64,000 nucleotides of DNA from the NCBI GenBank assembly GCA_934670115.1, contig CAKUOV010000001.1, forward strand, positions 62,001 to 126,000, in the 5' to 3' direction. Position 1 is the first letter of the stretch, and each line of letters begins with the position of its first letter. This stretch comes from an uncultured Eggerthellaceae bacterium. Its GTDB lineage: Bacteria; Actinomycetota; Coriobacteriia; Coriobacteriales; Eggerthellaceae. The position numbers were made by a program, and so were the translations under genes. The notes below the pieces were generated by a model, which worked only from the letters and a program-made list of their open reading frames with translations, had not been told where the DNA came from and did not search any database. Of this stretch, positions 8,973 to 16,838 are shown in pieces.

Positions 8973-9581
8973 TTACAGCGACCCCAAACGCCTCAGCGCA
9001 TATTGCAAAAGAGCCTGCTCATTGGCATTTTCGGGCGCACCTTTCAATGCAAGGTCAATCTCAGACGTGACAAACCCCATGGACAACAGCGCTTCACGAA
9101 CGCCCGCATCTTGCGAGGTTGCACCCGCAGCGCCCGCACCTTCGCCGCCCGAACCATCGATTCGCAACTGGTTCGTCTCCATTTCGAACGAACCCTTCAA
9201 ATCAAGAATGATGCGCGATGCCGTCTTTTTTCCCACACCGGGAATCTTGGACACCTTCGCCACATCTTGCGCGGCAATAGCCGCCATCAAATCGTCGGGA
9301 GAAAACGCGGAAAGCGCGGCAAGTGCCACTTTCGGGCCAACACTCGAAACGCTTATCAGCTTCTCGAACAGGGCTTTCTCCTTTTCAGTTGAGAACCCAT
9401 ACAGCGTCATGCCGTCATCGCGCACCTGCAAATACGTTAGAACCGATACCGCCGCACCCACATCGGGCAGAGCCGCCATGCTCGTAAGCGACATATTCAC
9501 CTCAAAGCCTACGCCGTTTACGTCCAAGTAGGCCTTTTGCGCAAACTTAGCAGCAACAATGCCTTTCAGAAAAGCAATCAT
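8973..9581 (-). CDS. ruvA: Holliday junction DNA-binding protein RuvA
   Basis: A 202-aa protein that binds the four-way junction as a tetramer and recruits RuvB. The N-terminal OB domain starts MIAFLKGIVAAKF. The helix-hairpin-helix domain is visible as VSSVGPKVALAALS and KIPGVGKKTASRIILDLKG. A variable glycine/alanine-rich linker (about 130-155) leads to the C-terminal RuvB-contact domain ending QALLQYALRRLG. The start at 9581 has an excellent AGGAAGGAG site; the open frame further upstream has no homology. It lies between ruvC and ruvB in the usual order. Confidence 0.96.
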   Translation of the reverse strand: MIAFLKGIVAAKFAQKAYLDVNGVGFEVNMSLTSMAALPDVGAAVSVLTYLQVRDDGMTLYGFSTEKEKALFEKLISVSSVGPKVALAALSAFSPDDLMAAIAAQDVAKVSKIPGVGKKTASRIILDLKGSFEMETNQLRIDGSGGEGAGAAGATSQDAGVREALLSMGFVTSEIDLALKGAPENANEQALLQYALRRLGSL

Positions 9582-9639
9582 CAACTGCTCCTTCCTGTTT
9601 TCCTTTGTATCGACCCTATGAAGGCTCCAACACTTGTAC

Positions 9640-9700
9640 GCCCGACAAGTTACCGTGGTACGCAGCTGCAAATGCGGCGCAAGGATATCAGCCTCTGAGA
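9640..9700 (-). pseudogene. Remnant similar to the 3' end of ruvC
   Basis: In the ruvC-ruvA spacer the minus strand reads AYHGNLSG in a frame preceded by FAAA. This parallels the true RuvC C-terminus (ALAAAICYTTHHGSLSG). The nucleotide match is strongest over CACGGTAACTTGTCGGG versus CACGGCAGTTTGTCGGG. It looks like a decayed partial tandem duplication of the ruvC end, about 110 bp downstream of the intact gene. Confidence 0.45.
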
Positions 9701-9761
9701 TACACGCCGTATCCGAAGCCCCAAGCGGCTCCCATTCACCCTTGCAAGCCGCTAACGCTTG

Positions 9762-10259
9762 CTACCCCGACAAACTGCCGTGGTGCGTTGTATAGCAAAT
9801 AGCAGCAGCCAAAGCATCGGACGCATGGTCGGGCTTAGGAACTTGCTCAAGCCCCAAAATCTGCCGAACCATGTACTGGACCTGCTCCTTTTCCGCCGAG
9901 CCTTCACCCACAACCGCCATCTTAATCTGCTTCGGCGTATATTCGCCCACGTCAAGACCGCCTTGCGCACACGCGACCAGCGCCGCACCGCGCGCCTGCC
10001 CCGTAGCGAACGCCGCCGTAATGTTCTGCCCGAACCACACCGTTTCGATTCCCACCGCAACAGGCGAAAACCGTGCAATCACGGCTTCCATCTGCTGATT
10101 TATCTTTAGCAGACGCTGAGCGAGCGGCGCACCCGCATCGGTAGACACACATCCATACGCCACACAGGAAAGACGCGCACCACTCCACGAGATGACGCCC
10201 CAGCCGGTATTCGCCAGACCGGGGTCAATTCCCAATATGTAGCGCTCTTGCCGCAACAA
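9762..10259 (-). CDS. ruvC: Holliday junction resolvase RuvC
   Basis: The dimeric endonuclease that cuts Holliday junctions symmetrically within the RuvABC resolvasome. It has an RNase H-like fold with acidic residues visible in ILGIDPG (first Asp), GIETVWF (Glu) and KPDHASDA (Asp pair). Homology begins at about YILGIDPG, and no ATG is near. The best start is the TTG at 10259, with GGAAGG 8 bases upstream, giving 165 aa (E. coli has 173). The in-frame GTG eight codons earlier has no ribosome-binding site. First gene of the ruvC-A-B set. Confidence 0.93.
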   Translation of the reverse strand: MLRQERYILGIDPGLANTGWGVISWSGARLSCVAYGCVSTDAGAPLAQRLLKINQQMEAVIARFSPVAVGIETVWFGQNITAAFATGQARGAALVACAQGGLDVGEYTPKQIKMAVVGEGSAEKEQVQYMVRQILGLEQVPKPDHASDALAAAICYTTHHGSLSG

Positions 10260-10473
10260 GCAGCCCGCCTTCCCTGCGCTCACGTTTCGGCAGCAAAGAG
10301 ACAACCGAAAACACAGGATTCGGGTCGGCTTCCCTGCATGAACGATTTGACGTAAGATCCATCGCTTTGGTTTAGCCTTGCAAAATACCAAACACTTGTT
10401 CGCATATAATAGCATACACCTTGCATTTAGCAAGAATTACGCCAACAAAAACATTCATATTTCTTTGTCCGCA

Positions 10474-10506
10474 TTGTTGTCAAATTACCCCACCTTTTGT
10501 CAACAA
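10474..10506. repeat. TTGTTGACAAA palindrome, copy 1
   Basis: Inverted repeat with arms TTGTTGTCAAA and TTTGTCAACAA separated by a centre containing ACCCCACC. It is the first of five copies in the window and is followed at once by a GC-rich block shared with copy 3. Confidence 0.85.
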
Positions 10507-10517
10507 AAACGAAGGCG

Positions 10518-10570
10518 GCCCCGGGAGCAGGTCAGCCCAGGGTCGCCCTGGGAAAGGGAGGGTTGCCGGC
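10518..10570. repeat. GC-rich block shared with 18328-18381
   Basis: About 53 bp, from GCCCCGGGAGCAGG to TTGCCGGC, nearly identical to 18328-18381 and in both places directly after the palindrome. It contains the inner inverted repeat CCCAGGG/CCCTGGG. A shorter match (GGCAAAGCTTC-AGCAGCAAG type) follows further on. No coding function is apparent. Confidence 0.8.
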
Positions 10571-10627
10571 GGATGACCTTGGATTGTTGGCAAAGCTTCA
10601 AGCAGCAAGGTGCCGTCCCGCACTCCC

Positions 10628-10791
10628 AAATATTACGGTTCGGGGTAGGTCGGGGACGCAAAAGACGCGCCACACCAGCTGCTCCACCGCTTTTGACCCG
10701 CATCGACCCTGCAAAACCCCAGGTCGCAGATCTCAACCCAAAACAGAGACATCATCGCACCCCACCCAACCTACCCCGAACCGTAATATTT
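10628..10791. repeat. 220-bp hairpin family (A), copy 1
   Basis: Perfect 23-bp inverted repeat (10628-10650 with 10769-10791) of the type TTACGGTTCGGGGTAGGT, enclosing a conserved central block CCTGCAAAACCCCAGGTCGC. The right flank continues TTTTGCACATT and ends CCGACAAGATG near 10826, as in the other two copies. The left outer end is not clearly conserved in this copy. Confidence 0.82.
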
Positions 10792-11240
10792 TGCACATTG
10801 GAGCGACTTTTCCGACAAGATGGACTTGAAGGCGCTTTACGTGCGGCGAGAAAACGCCTTCGCAAGCTGCGCGGACCCCCGAGAGCAACAGAAGAGGCGT
10901 CTTCGCAACATGCGCGAACGCCGCCAGACGCCCTGGACGAAAAATCGGGAAGAAAACTCTCAAGAATCGCCGATTTTCAGTCAAATCAGAGCGCATTGGA
11001 TGAAGAAAATGCCCGCCTTCCCCTTCTCCAAAAATCACGACCTGGGAAAACACGACTGGCGCGCCCAATCCGAGCGCGCCAGCTGACTAAAAAACGAAAG
11101 AAGTTGAGAGTTTGTCCCCGAAAATATTTCCCGACGGGTTCTGAAGAAGAGCCGCAAGGAGGAAATGAAATGATCCTTTCAGCGCACAAAAAACAATACC
11201 ACGGTCACCTTAGCGTTCCATCAGGCATTATGGCTAGAAA

Positions 11241-11271
11241 TGTTGACAAAAGGTGGGGTAATTTGTCAACA
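11241..11271. repeat. TTGTTGACAAA palindrome, copy 2 (reverse)
   Basis: TGTTGACAAA and TTTGTCAACA arms around a GGTGGGG centre; reverse orientation relative to copy 1, so the two bracket about 770 bp that contain hairpin family A copy 1. Confidence 0.85.
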
Positions 11272-11301
11272 AAAGAGCCATTTTGCTCGCTCAAAGTCTC
11301 G

Positions 11302-11517
11302 CTACTTCCCCGCGTCCACTGGCAATGCAACGGGAGTGCCGCCGACTCCGCAACTCCCTGGCGGAAGAGGCAGCGGCCGACCGCACGAAGCGCAGACAAC
11401 CGCACTTGGATCATTCAAAGCGCGACAAAAAGGGCACTGCCCCGCCTTCAACGCGTTATCGCTATATGACCCTGGCCCGCAATTCCCGCAATGATGACAG
11501 TACATGCATTTCGCCAT
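11302..11517 (-). CDS. Small double zinc-ribbon protein (71 aa)
   Basis: A 71-residue cysteine-rich protein. Four cysteines near the start (C4, C7, C10, C13 in KCMYCHHCGNCG) and a second set in GQCPFCRALND and VVCASCGR form two predicted zinc-binding knuckles, followed by PLPLPPG. The ATG at 11517 has a textbook AAGGAGG site; upstream codons are not conserved. It shares layout and the ND...C..CG..LPLPPG ending with the short gene at 30870-31043, which lies beside the second molybdoenzyme cluster. It is divergent from the TetR gene 150 bp away. Possible roles are metal storage or a nucleic-acid or protein adaptor; the function is unknown. Confidence 0.82.
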   Translation of the reverse strand: MAKCMYCHHCGNCGPGSYSDNALKAGQCPFCRALNDPSAVVCASCGRPLPLPPGSCGVGGTPVALPVDAGK

Positions 11518-11608
11518 TGACCTGGCCTCCTTTTCACAACCAAACAAGCCGGCAAAAAGAAACAACTCGCGCACCCAAACACCCCTGCCAGACCCAACCT
11601 CCATGCCG

Positions 11609-11614
11609 TATAAT
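11609..11614 (+). promoter_or_regulatory. Putative -10 box of the TetR gene
   Basis: TATAAT lies 53 bp before the TetR start codon. The -35 region is poor, so confidence is limited. Confidence 0.35.
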
Positions 11615-11666
11615 GACTCCTTGAGAGAATCGCGCAGTTTGCGCACAGGGGAAATACGGGGACATC

Positions 11667-12296
11667 ATGCACACCAAGGAAGAGTTGGCATACCTTGACC
11701 ACCTGGAAACAAGGCTGGCTTTATGCGATGCTTTCGAAGAGCTCATGAAGACAGAATCCATCGACAAGATTTCCGTATCGAAAATATGCCAACAAGCAGG
11801 CGCCACGCGCGCTACGTTTTATCGCATCTTTCAAGATAAGTTCGAAGTTGTTCAATGGGCCATTCGCTATGTCCACTCGAAAGGCGCTGACCTTATTGGC
11901 AAAGAGCTCACCTGGGAAGATGGCTTTTACGAATCAGAAATAGCCATTGTGCGCCACCTTGATTTCTTTAGGGAAGCAGCAAAATCAACCGACTACAACT
12001 CTCTTGATCGATATACGCCGCGCACGCGAAAAGCGGTTCTTTGCGCCACCGTGACCGATTGTTACCATCAAAAACTCACACCGAAAATGCTCTTCATGAT
12101 AGACGCCGCCGTCAATGCGGAAACAACGATGCTCCCCTGTTGGCATCGCGGCGAATACGATTGTACATTACGGGAAATGTGCAGCTGGGTAACCGAGTGC
12201 ATTCCCAAGGAGCTCTATGAACTGCTCAAAGAGCCCCTTAGCAAACAAAACGATCCCGCAAATTTCAAACACTTTCTTCTTGGAAAAGGCTTCTAA
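11667..12296 (+). CDS. TetR/AcrR-family transcriptional regulator
   Basis: A 209-aa regulator with a TetR-type helix-turn-helix at about residues 35-60 (KISVSKICQQAGATRATFYRIFQDKFEVV). The C-terminal ligand-binding half is divergent, which is normal for the family. It converges on the MFS gene with no gap: its TAA ends at 12296 and the MFS stop codon begins at 12297. A GGGGACATC site precedes the ATG. As the only regulator next to the first molybdoenzyme cluster it may control that cluster, sensing its substrate; this is inference from position. Confidence 0.85.
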   Translation: MHTKEELAYLDHLETRLALCDAFEELMKTESIDKISVSKICQQAGATRATFYRIFQDKFEVVQWAIRYVHSKGADLIGKELTWEDGFYESEIAIVRHLDFFREAAKSTDYNSLDRYTPRTRKAVLCATVTDCYHQKLTPKMLFMIDAAVNAETTMLPCWHRGEYDCTLREMCSWVTECIPKELYELLKEPLSKQNDPANFKHFLLGKGF

Positions 12297-13652
12297 CTAA
12301 CGCTCGGGCGCGGTCGTGAGTGCCTTCATAGGATGCACTAAGCCGATCACCGCAACAGCAATGCCCATAGCAATCAGCACGGGGAATATCGCGTTCGACC
12401 CCATAGCGGGCATCGCGGCAACCGACGCCGCAAACACATAAGGTGCAATGAACGGTCCCAAGTTCATCATGGACGTCATAATGCCACTCACAAACGGAAT
12501 ACGACTGGTGGGCGCAATATTGCCCGTAGCATCTTGTGCCGCCGTGAAGAACGCCGAACCACCGAAACCGAGCACGAATACACCCACGGCATACACAAGC
12601 ACGCTTTCGGCAAGAAGACACGGCACAATGCCCACCACAATCAGCAATGCAGAAACACCAAACAGACGCTCCTTGAAAAGCAATACCAAGCGCGGGAAAA
12701 CCAAACCTGACGCAATCGTGCCTAAACCGCAGCAATTGATGACCAGCGCCGCCTGGCCAGAACCCGCCAGCGCACGCTCGTCCAAAACGGTCGAAGTGAC
12801 CACCTGAACCGCCACAACGCAAATCCACCCCGCCAGAGCAAACAGCGCATATCCCCAGATCGCATGTGGAGTACGCTGCCCCCGGGCGTCGCTAACGCCA
12901 CCGGCGGCAACACTGCCCGCGCTGCCTTCCGCAGCCGCGCCAGCCGCAGCAGCAACAAAGCCACTGGCGACGCCTTCCGCCGCACGCGCAGCCTGCTGCT
13001 TTGCCAGAGCGCTGCGCACGAACGGTTTCGCCTCGGGCATCCAGGCAACAACCACCACCAGCGGCACAAAACCAATCAAATACGCCAAAAACGAATAATT
13101 CCAACCGATTTCCGTTAGAAAACCTGCCGCCGTAGTGTAAATCAAGTTGAACACGAACTGAATGGTAATGCCCAAACCCAAAAGTCGTGAGCGCTCTTCG
13201 CCATCGTACAGAGCAATGATTGTCGCGTTTCCCACAGGAAACATAAGGCCCAAGCCCAGGCCCACTAGCACGCGTGAAAAAAACACGTAAGAATAATCGG
13301 TAATGTCTGGCATCAAAAACGGAAACGCGCCACCCAGCGACATTACCAAAATACCAACAACCGCCGCTGGCTTGAAGCCAATTTTATGCAGCATCGTGCC
13401 CACCAGAATGCTCACTGGAACAGAAATTACGCCCGTAATGCTATTCGCAAACATGATAGTCGTGATATCGGTACCTACAAAATGATGCGAAAACGACGCA
13501 ATCGATGGTGTAAGAATCGCAAACTCACTCATGGTGCAAAACAGCGCGAGAATGCCGATTTTGCTGGTCAACGACAGTTTTGCATCCTTGATTCCCTTTG
13601 CGTTTTCATCAATCCAGCCGCTTTTGCCGCCTTCTTGAGACATATCCCCCAT
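12297..13652 (-). CDS. MFS transporter
   Basis: A 451-aa major-facilitator protein with about 12 predicted membrane helices and a hydrophilic, Ala/Gly-rich central loop (about 200-245). The cytoplasmic loop 2-3 motif appears as GTMLHKIGFKPAAVVG and helix 4-5 as SRVLVGLGLGLMFPVG. The start at 13652 (MGDMSQEGG) was chosen because AAGGGGG lies 5 bases upstream; earlier codons are not membrane-like. It follows the Fe-S and molybdopterin subunit genes on the same strand, 166 bp past the Fe-S gene, and probably moves the enzyme's substrate or product. The substrate is unknown. Confidence 0.86.
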   Translation of the reverse strand: MGDMSQEGGKSGWIDENAKGIKDAKLSLTSKIGILALFCTMSEFAILTPSIASFSHHFVGTDITTIMFANSITGVISVPVSILVGTMLHKIGFKPAAVVGILVMSLGGAFPFLMPDITDYSYVFFSRVLVGLGLGLMFPVGNATIIALYDGEERSRLLGLGITIQFVFNLIYTTAAGFLTEIGWNYSFLAYLIGFVPLVVVVAWMPEAKPFVRSALAKQQAARAAEGVASGFVAAAAGAAAEGSAGSVAAGGVSDARGQRTPHAIWGYALFALAGWICVVAVQVVTSTVLDERALAGSGQAALVINCCGLGTIASGLVFPRLVLLFKERLFGVSALLIVVGIVPCLLAESVLVYAVGVFVLGFGGSAFFTAAQDATGNIAPTSRIPFVSGIMTSMMNLGPFIAPYVFAASVAAMPAMGSNAIFPVLIAMGIAVAVIGLVHPMKALTTAPER

Positions 13653-13818
13653 AAGTACCCCCTTAACCCGTAAATTATACAAAACCCGCCGCGCACCCAA
13701 AGGAATCGCGGCGGGAAAAATGACATGCATAGAAGGGCAGCAAATCGGAAAGAAGAGAAGGAGGGGGAGAGACGACGTGCCGCCCTTTCGTCAACATGGC
13801 ATCTGCTAGCAGCCCGCG

Positions 13819-14172
13819 TTATTCGCAGGGAGCCCACATAACCTGCTTGGGCTTCTTTGCAAACTCGGCGGTCATTTCCTCTACCGTGCCAAAGCTCATG
13901 CAATTGCCCAGGCAGTTGTGCACGCACACCGGCTCACGGTTTCGACCAAGACGTTCGGCGCACAGATCGCACAGATCAGTCGGAACGGGAATATGGTTGA
14001 AGTTGAAGCTTTTACCCTGGTCATTGGCATCATCTTTCTGCCAAGGACCATCGGTGTACAAGCGAATGCCCCATTTGCCAACGGGAAGATGATGCTCTTC
14101 CTTGCAAGAAACTTCGCAAGAATGGCAACCAGTGCAGTACTCGTAATCAATCAAAAGCGCATACTTAGGCAT
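13819..14172 (-). CDS. 4Fe-4S electron-transfer subunit of molybdoenzyme 1
   Basis: A 117-aa ferredoxin-like protein with two cysteine sets: C13, C16, C19, C23 (YCTGCHSCEVSCKEE) and DLCDLC...VCVHNCLGNC. It matches the small Fe-S partners encoded beside catechol dehydroxylase/pyrogallol transhydroxylase-type enzymes, so it likely feeds electrons to the large subunit in the cytoplasm. It has no Tat signal or membrane anchor. It starts 2 bp after the large-subunit stop codon, indicating coupled translation. A paralogue (31154-31501) accompanies the second molybdoenzyme. Confidence 0.9.
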   Translation of the reverse strand: MPKYALLIDYEYCTGCHSCEVSCKEEHHLPVGKWGIRLYTDGPWQKDDANDQGKSFNFNHIPVPTDLCDLCAERLGRNREPVCVHNCLGNCMSFGTVEEMTAEFAKKPKQVMWAPCE

Positions 14173-14174
14173 AA

Positions 14175-16670
14175 TTACTTCACCCCGAATCTCTTGTCGA
14201 ATTCAATCATGTCAACGTCGTAGTTCTCGGCAATGGGCACCACATTGCAGCAGTTGCTCTTGTACGGTGCACCCAGGCCCAGGTTGTTGTTGTGATGTGT
14301 AGGCACCAGGTCGTTGCAGTTGGTTTGGAATACGCCGAACAAGTTGGGCTCAGAGCCGTCTTGCTCGGGGAACCACCAGCCGTGCTCGGCTTCAACGTGA
14401 CCAACGCGCACCTTCTGCGTCACCTTCGCCTTGTAAGCAGCCGAACCATACTGGTTCTCAATGCGGCACCACTGACCGTCGTGCAAACCAATGCGCGCAG
14501 CGTCGGCGGGGTTGATCTCCAACAATGGGTTGGGGTTGATCTCACGCAGAATAGCAATCTGACGATGCTCGGAATGGAACGACGTGAAACGGCGCGCACC
14601 CGTGGACAGAATAAACGGATACTTCTCCATGATTTCCTCGTGCGAAAGGTCGCGCGCATGCCATTCGTCGTTCTTCTCCTGGGGAATGAACGGGCTCAGC
14701 GGGATTTCCTTTTGCAGCTGGGCGGCGCGCTCATCGGGAATACGCGGGCTCTGGTCGGGCTCGTAGTAGTACGGCAGCGGATCCATGCCGTTTTGGTTGT
14801 ACATGGAAGACCACAGTTCAATGCGACCAGTCGGGGTCAGGAAGCCCGGCTGTCCGTCGGGGCGCAGCTTGCCCGATTCGTACTTGCGGTAATACACCTT
14901 GCGCTTGAATTTCACCAGTTCCTTCACCTCGTCGAAGGAATGGCGACCCTCCAGTCGATTCTTGTTCAGGTAGTCGTGGTAATCCGGGTACTTGTTGTAC
15001 GCGAAGCGCGCCTTGGGGTCATCGGGGAAGCGCTCGGCCATGCGCTTGGCCAGCAGGGCGTAAATCTCCAGGTCGCACTTTGCTTCGCCCACCGTGATGG
15101 CCTTGTTGCCGCAACCAGTGGTGATAGAAGCCGCGCCGTAATGGGTACGGTTCACACCATCGTGCTCGGCAACGGTAGAGATAGGCAGGAACACATCGCA
15201 CGTTGCCTGGATGGTAGGCGTCACAAAGCAATCGGTGCCAAAGGCAAAGCCTTCCTCGGAGCCAATGGAGCGCAGGAAGCCGTTATGCCAACGCGTAGGC
15301 TCGGCGCAGTTCGTGGGAGCCAGCGTGTTAGAGTTGGCAATCCATGCCATGCGGATGGGATATGGCTCGTCCGTTTCCAGGCAATCCAGCACGCAGTCGG
15401 CCTGAGCGCCAGTAATCTGATTGCAGTACAGCGGGAACATATCCATGCCCACACACTCAGCGCGCTCTTCATCGGTCATCTGATACCAGCCCTCGGTGAT
15501 GAAAGCGCGAGTATCGGTGTCATTGCCCGCCTGACCAGCAGCGGCTTCCGCGGTAAGATCTTCGGGCATAGACAGGTCGGCAATGATGTTGCCACCAGGA
15601 ACATCCAAATTGCCGCACATGCAAATCATGGCAAGAACGCAGTGACCAGCTTGCATGCCGTTGGTGTTTTGGTCAAAAGCCAGGCCCCAAGCAATGGAAG
15701 CAGGCTTGGCGGCGGCGTAGGCGCGGGCGAACTGGTAGATATCCTCAACGGGCAGCTCGCAGATTTCAGCAGCTTTTTCGGGCGTCATGTTCGCAACGCG
15801 CTCTTTGAACTCGTTGAAGCCATACGTCCAAGCATCCATCCAGGCGGCATCGTAAAGGCCCTCACTGATAATGATGTTGCAGCAGGCCATGGCCAGAGCG
15901 GCGTCCGTGCCGTTGCGCAAGCGCAGGTGCAGCTCAGCGCGGCTGGAAAGCCAGTTAACGCGCGGATCGATGCTGATCAGACGAGCGCCACGCTTCATCA
16001 AATCAACAACGCTATGACCGAAGAAGCCATCGGGGTTAGATTCCAACGGAGCCTTGCCCCACATAACCATGAGCTCGGGCACCTGATATTCGGGGTCGTC
16101 GTAGCCACCTTCCAGGCCGCCCGCATAGTCCAATTCGGGGTACAGCGCGCCCAAAACCATCTGAGAAGCCATCATGCGCGGCTGGTAGCAAGCGTAACCA
16201 GACTGCGTGTAAGCCAAGTTGGGGGTGCGGAAAATGGAAAGCTGGAAGTCCTGGGAAAGCATGCCATCGCGACCGGTGCCCACGAAAATGGCCATGGTCT
16301 TGCGACCGTACTTCTCGGTCAAGCGGCACCAGTTGTCCATAATCAGGTCCAGCGCCTCATCCCAAGAGCAACGCTCCCATGCATCCGCTTGACCCAGCTG
16401 AGAATGCGCGCGCTTCATGGGGTAAATCACGCGACTCGGGTTGTACACGTAATCTTTCAGCGCCACGCATCTGGGGCACAAGCGACCATGCGTGATAGGG
16501 TCATTCTCATCGCCTTCAATGTGATCGAGCTTACCGTTTGCATCCACGTAAATCTTAATGCCGCATCCCACCGGATGACATCCCGGGGGCGACCACACCG
16601 AAGAGCGGTATACCGTGAAGTCACCATCTTGGAACTTCCAAGGTTTGCCCAGGTCATTTTCGAATTCCAT
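14175..16670 (-). CDS. Molybdopterin oxidoreductase 1, catechol dehydroxylase/transhydroxylase-like
   Basis: An 831-aa catalytic subunit of the DMSO-reductase superfamily binding a bis-molybdopterin-guanine-dinucleotide cofactor. Visible: N-terminal cysteines C31, C36, C65 and C68 (PPGCHPVGCG and GRLCPRC); FVGTGRDG; the MGD-binding stretch WGKAPLESNPDG with ISIDPR; GTDAALAMA; GNLDVPGGN; and the C-terminal barrel (LSTGARRFTSFHSEHRQ, NPADAARIGLHDGQW). There is no Tat signal, so it is cytoplasmic, like pyrogallol transhydroxylase and gut catechol dehydroxylases. The spacing of the first cysteines (C-x4-C, then C-x2-C) differs from the canonical C-x2-C-x3-C-x27-C. An MFS gene precedes it; the Fe-S and second MFS genes follow. 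The substrate is unknown; a phenolic is plausible. Confidence 0.9.
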   Translation of the reverse strand: MEFENDLGKPWKFQDGDFTVYRSSVWSPPGCHPVGCGIKIYVDANGKLDHIEGDENDPITHGRLCPRCVALKDYVYNPSRVIYPMKRAHSQLGQADAWERCSWDEALDLIMDNWCRLTEKYGRKTMAIFVGTGRDGMLSQDFQLSIFRTPNLAYTQSGYACYQPRMMASQMVLGALYPELDYAGGLEGGYDDPEYQVPELMVMWGKAPLESNPDGFFGHSVVDLMKRGARLISIDPRVNWLSSRAELHLRLRNGTDAALAMACCNIIISEGLYDAAWMDAWTYGFNEFKERVANMTPEKAAEICELPVEDIYQFARAYAAAKPASIAWGLAFDQNTNGMQAGHCVLAMICMCGNLDVPGGNIIADLSMPEDLTAEAAAGQAGNDTDTRAFITEGWYQMTDEERAECVGMDMFPLYCNQITGAQADCVLDCLETDEPYPIRMAWIANSNTLAPTNCAEPTRWHNGFLRSIGSEEGFAFGTDCFVTPTIQATCDVFLPISTVAEHDGVNRTHYGAASITTGCGNKAITVGEAKCDLEIYALLAKRMAERFPDDPKARFAYNKYPDYHDYLNKNRLEGRHSFDEVKELVKFKRKVYYRKYESGKLRPDGQPGFLTPTGRIELWSSMYNQNGMDPLPYYYEPDQSPRIPDERAAQLQKEIPLSPFIPQEKNDEWHARDLSHEEIMEKYPFILSTGARRFTSFHSEHRQIAILREINPNPLLEINPADAARIGLHDGQWCRIENQYGSAAYKAKVTQKVRVGHVEAEHGWWFPEQDGSEPNLFGVFQTNCNDLVPTHHNNNLGLGAPYKSNCCNVVPIAENYDVDMIEFDKRFGVK

Positions 16671-16838
16671 AGTTCCTCCTTACGTTGTTTCTTCTCTTTA
16701 CTTGTCTTTGTTGATCTCTTTACGTACTTATTTGCATATCTCGTTCTCGCGCGAGATAGTGAAGCCGAAGCCGTTAAAGCGATTTTGCATTTGGCCCGTT
16801 GCGACCGCCAAGCTCAGCCGAGCCACAGTGACAGCGCT

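Larger units (their letters stand above)
10260..11301. other. Gene-free stretch occupied by repeat elements
   Basis: No convincing gene is seen in this 1 kb. It holds two copies of a 31-33-bp palindrome facing each other (10474-10506 and 11241-11271), a GC-rich block also found at 18328-18381, and one copy of the 220-bp hairpin family (10628-10791). The long plus-strand frame through the region has no ribosome-binding site and passes straight through the repeats, so I do not annotate it. Confidence 0.7.

Noticed and set aside
10628..10791. Integron attC sites for the family A hairpins
   Set aside because: There is no integron integrase, no gene cassettes between copies and no attC core sites at the ends.
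10378..11469. 363-codon plus-strand frame across the repeat region
   Set aside because: It runs through two palindromes and family A, lacks a ribosome-binding site and overlaps the better-supported zinc-ribbon gene.
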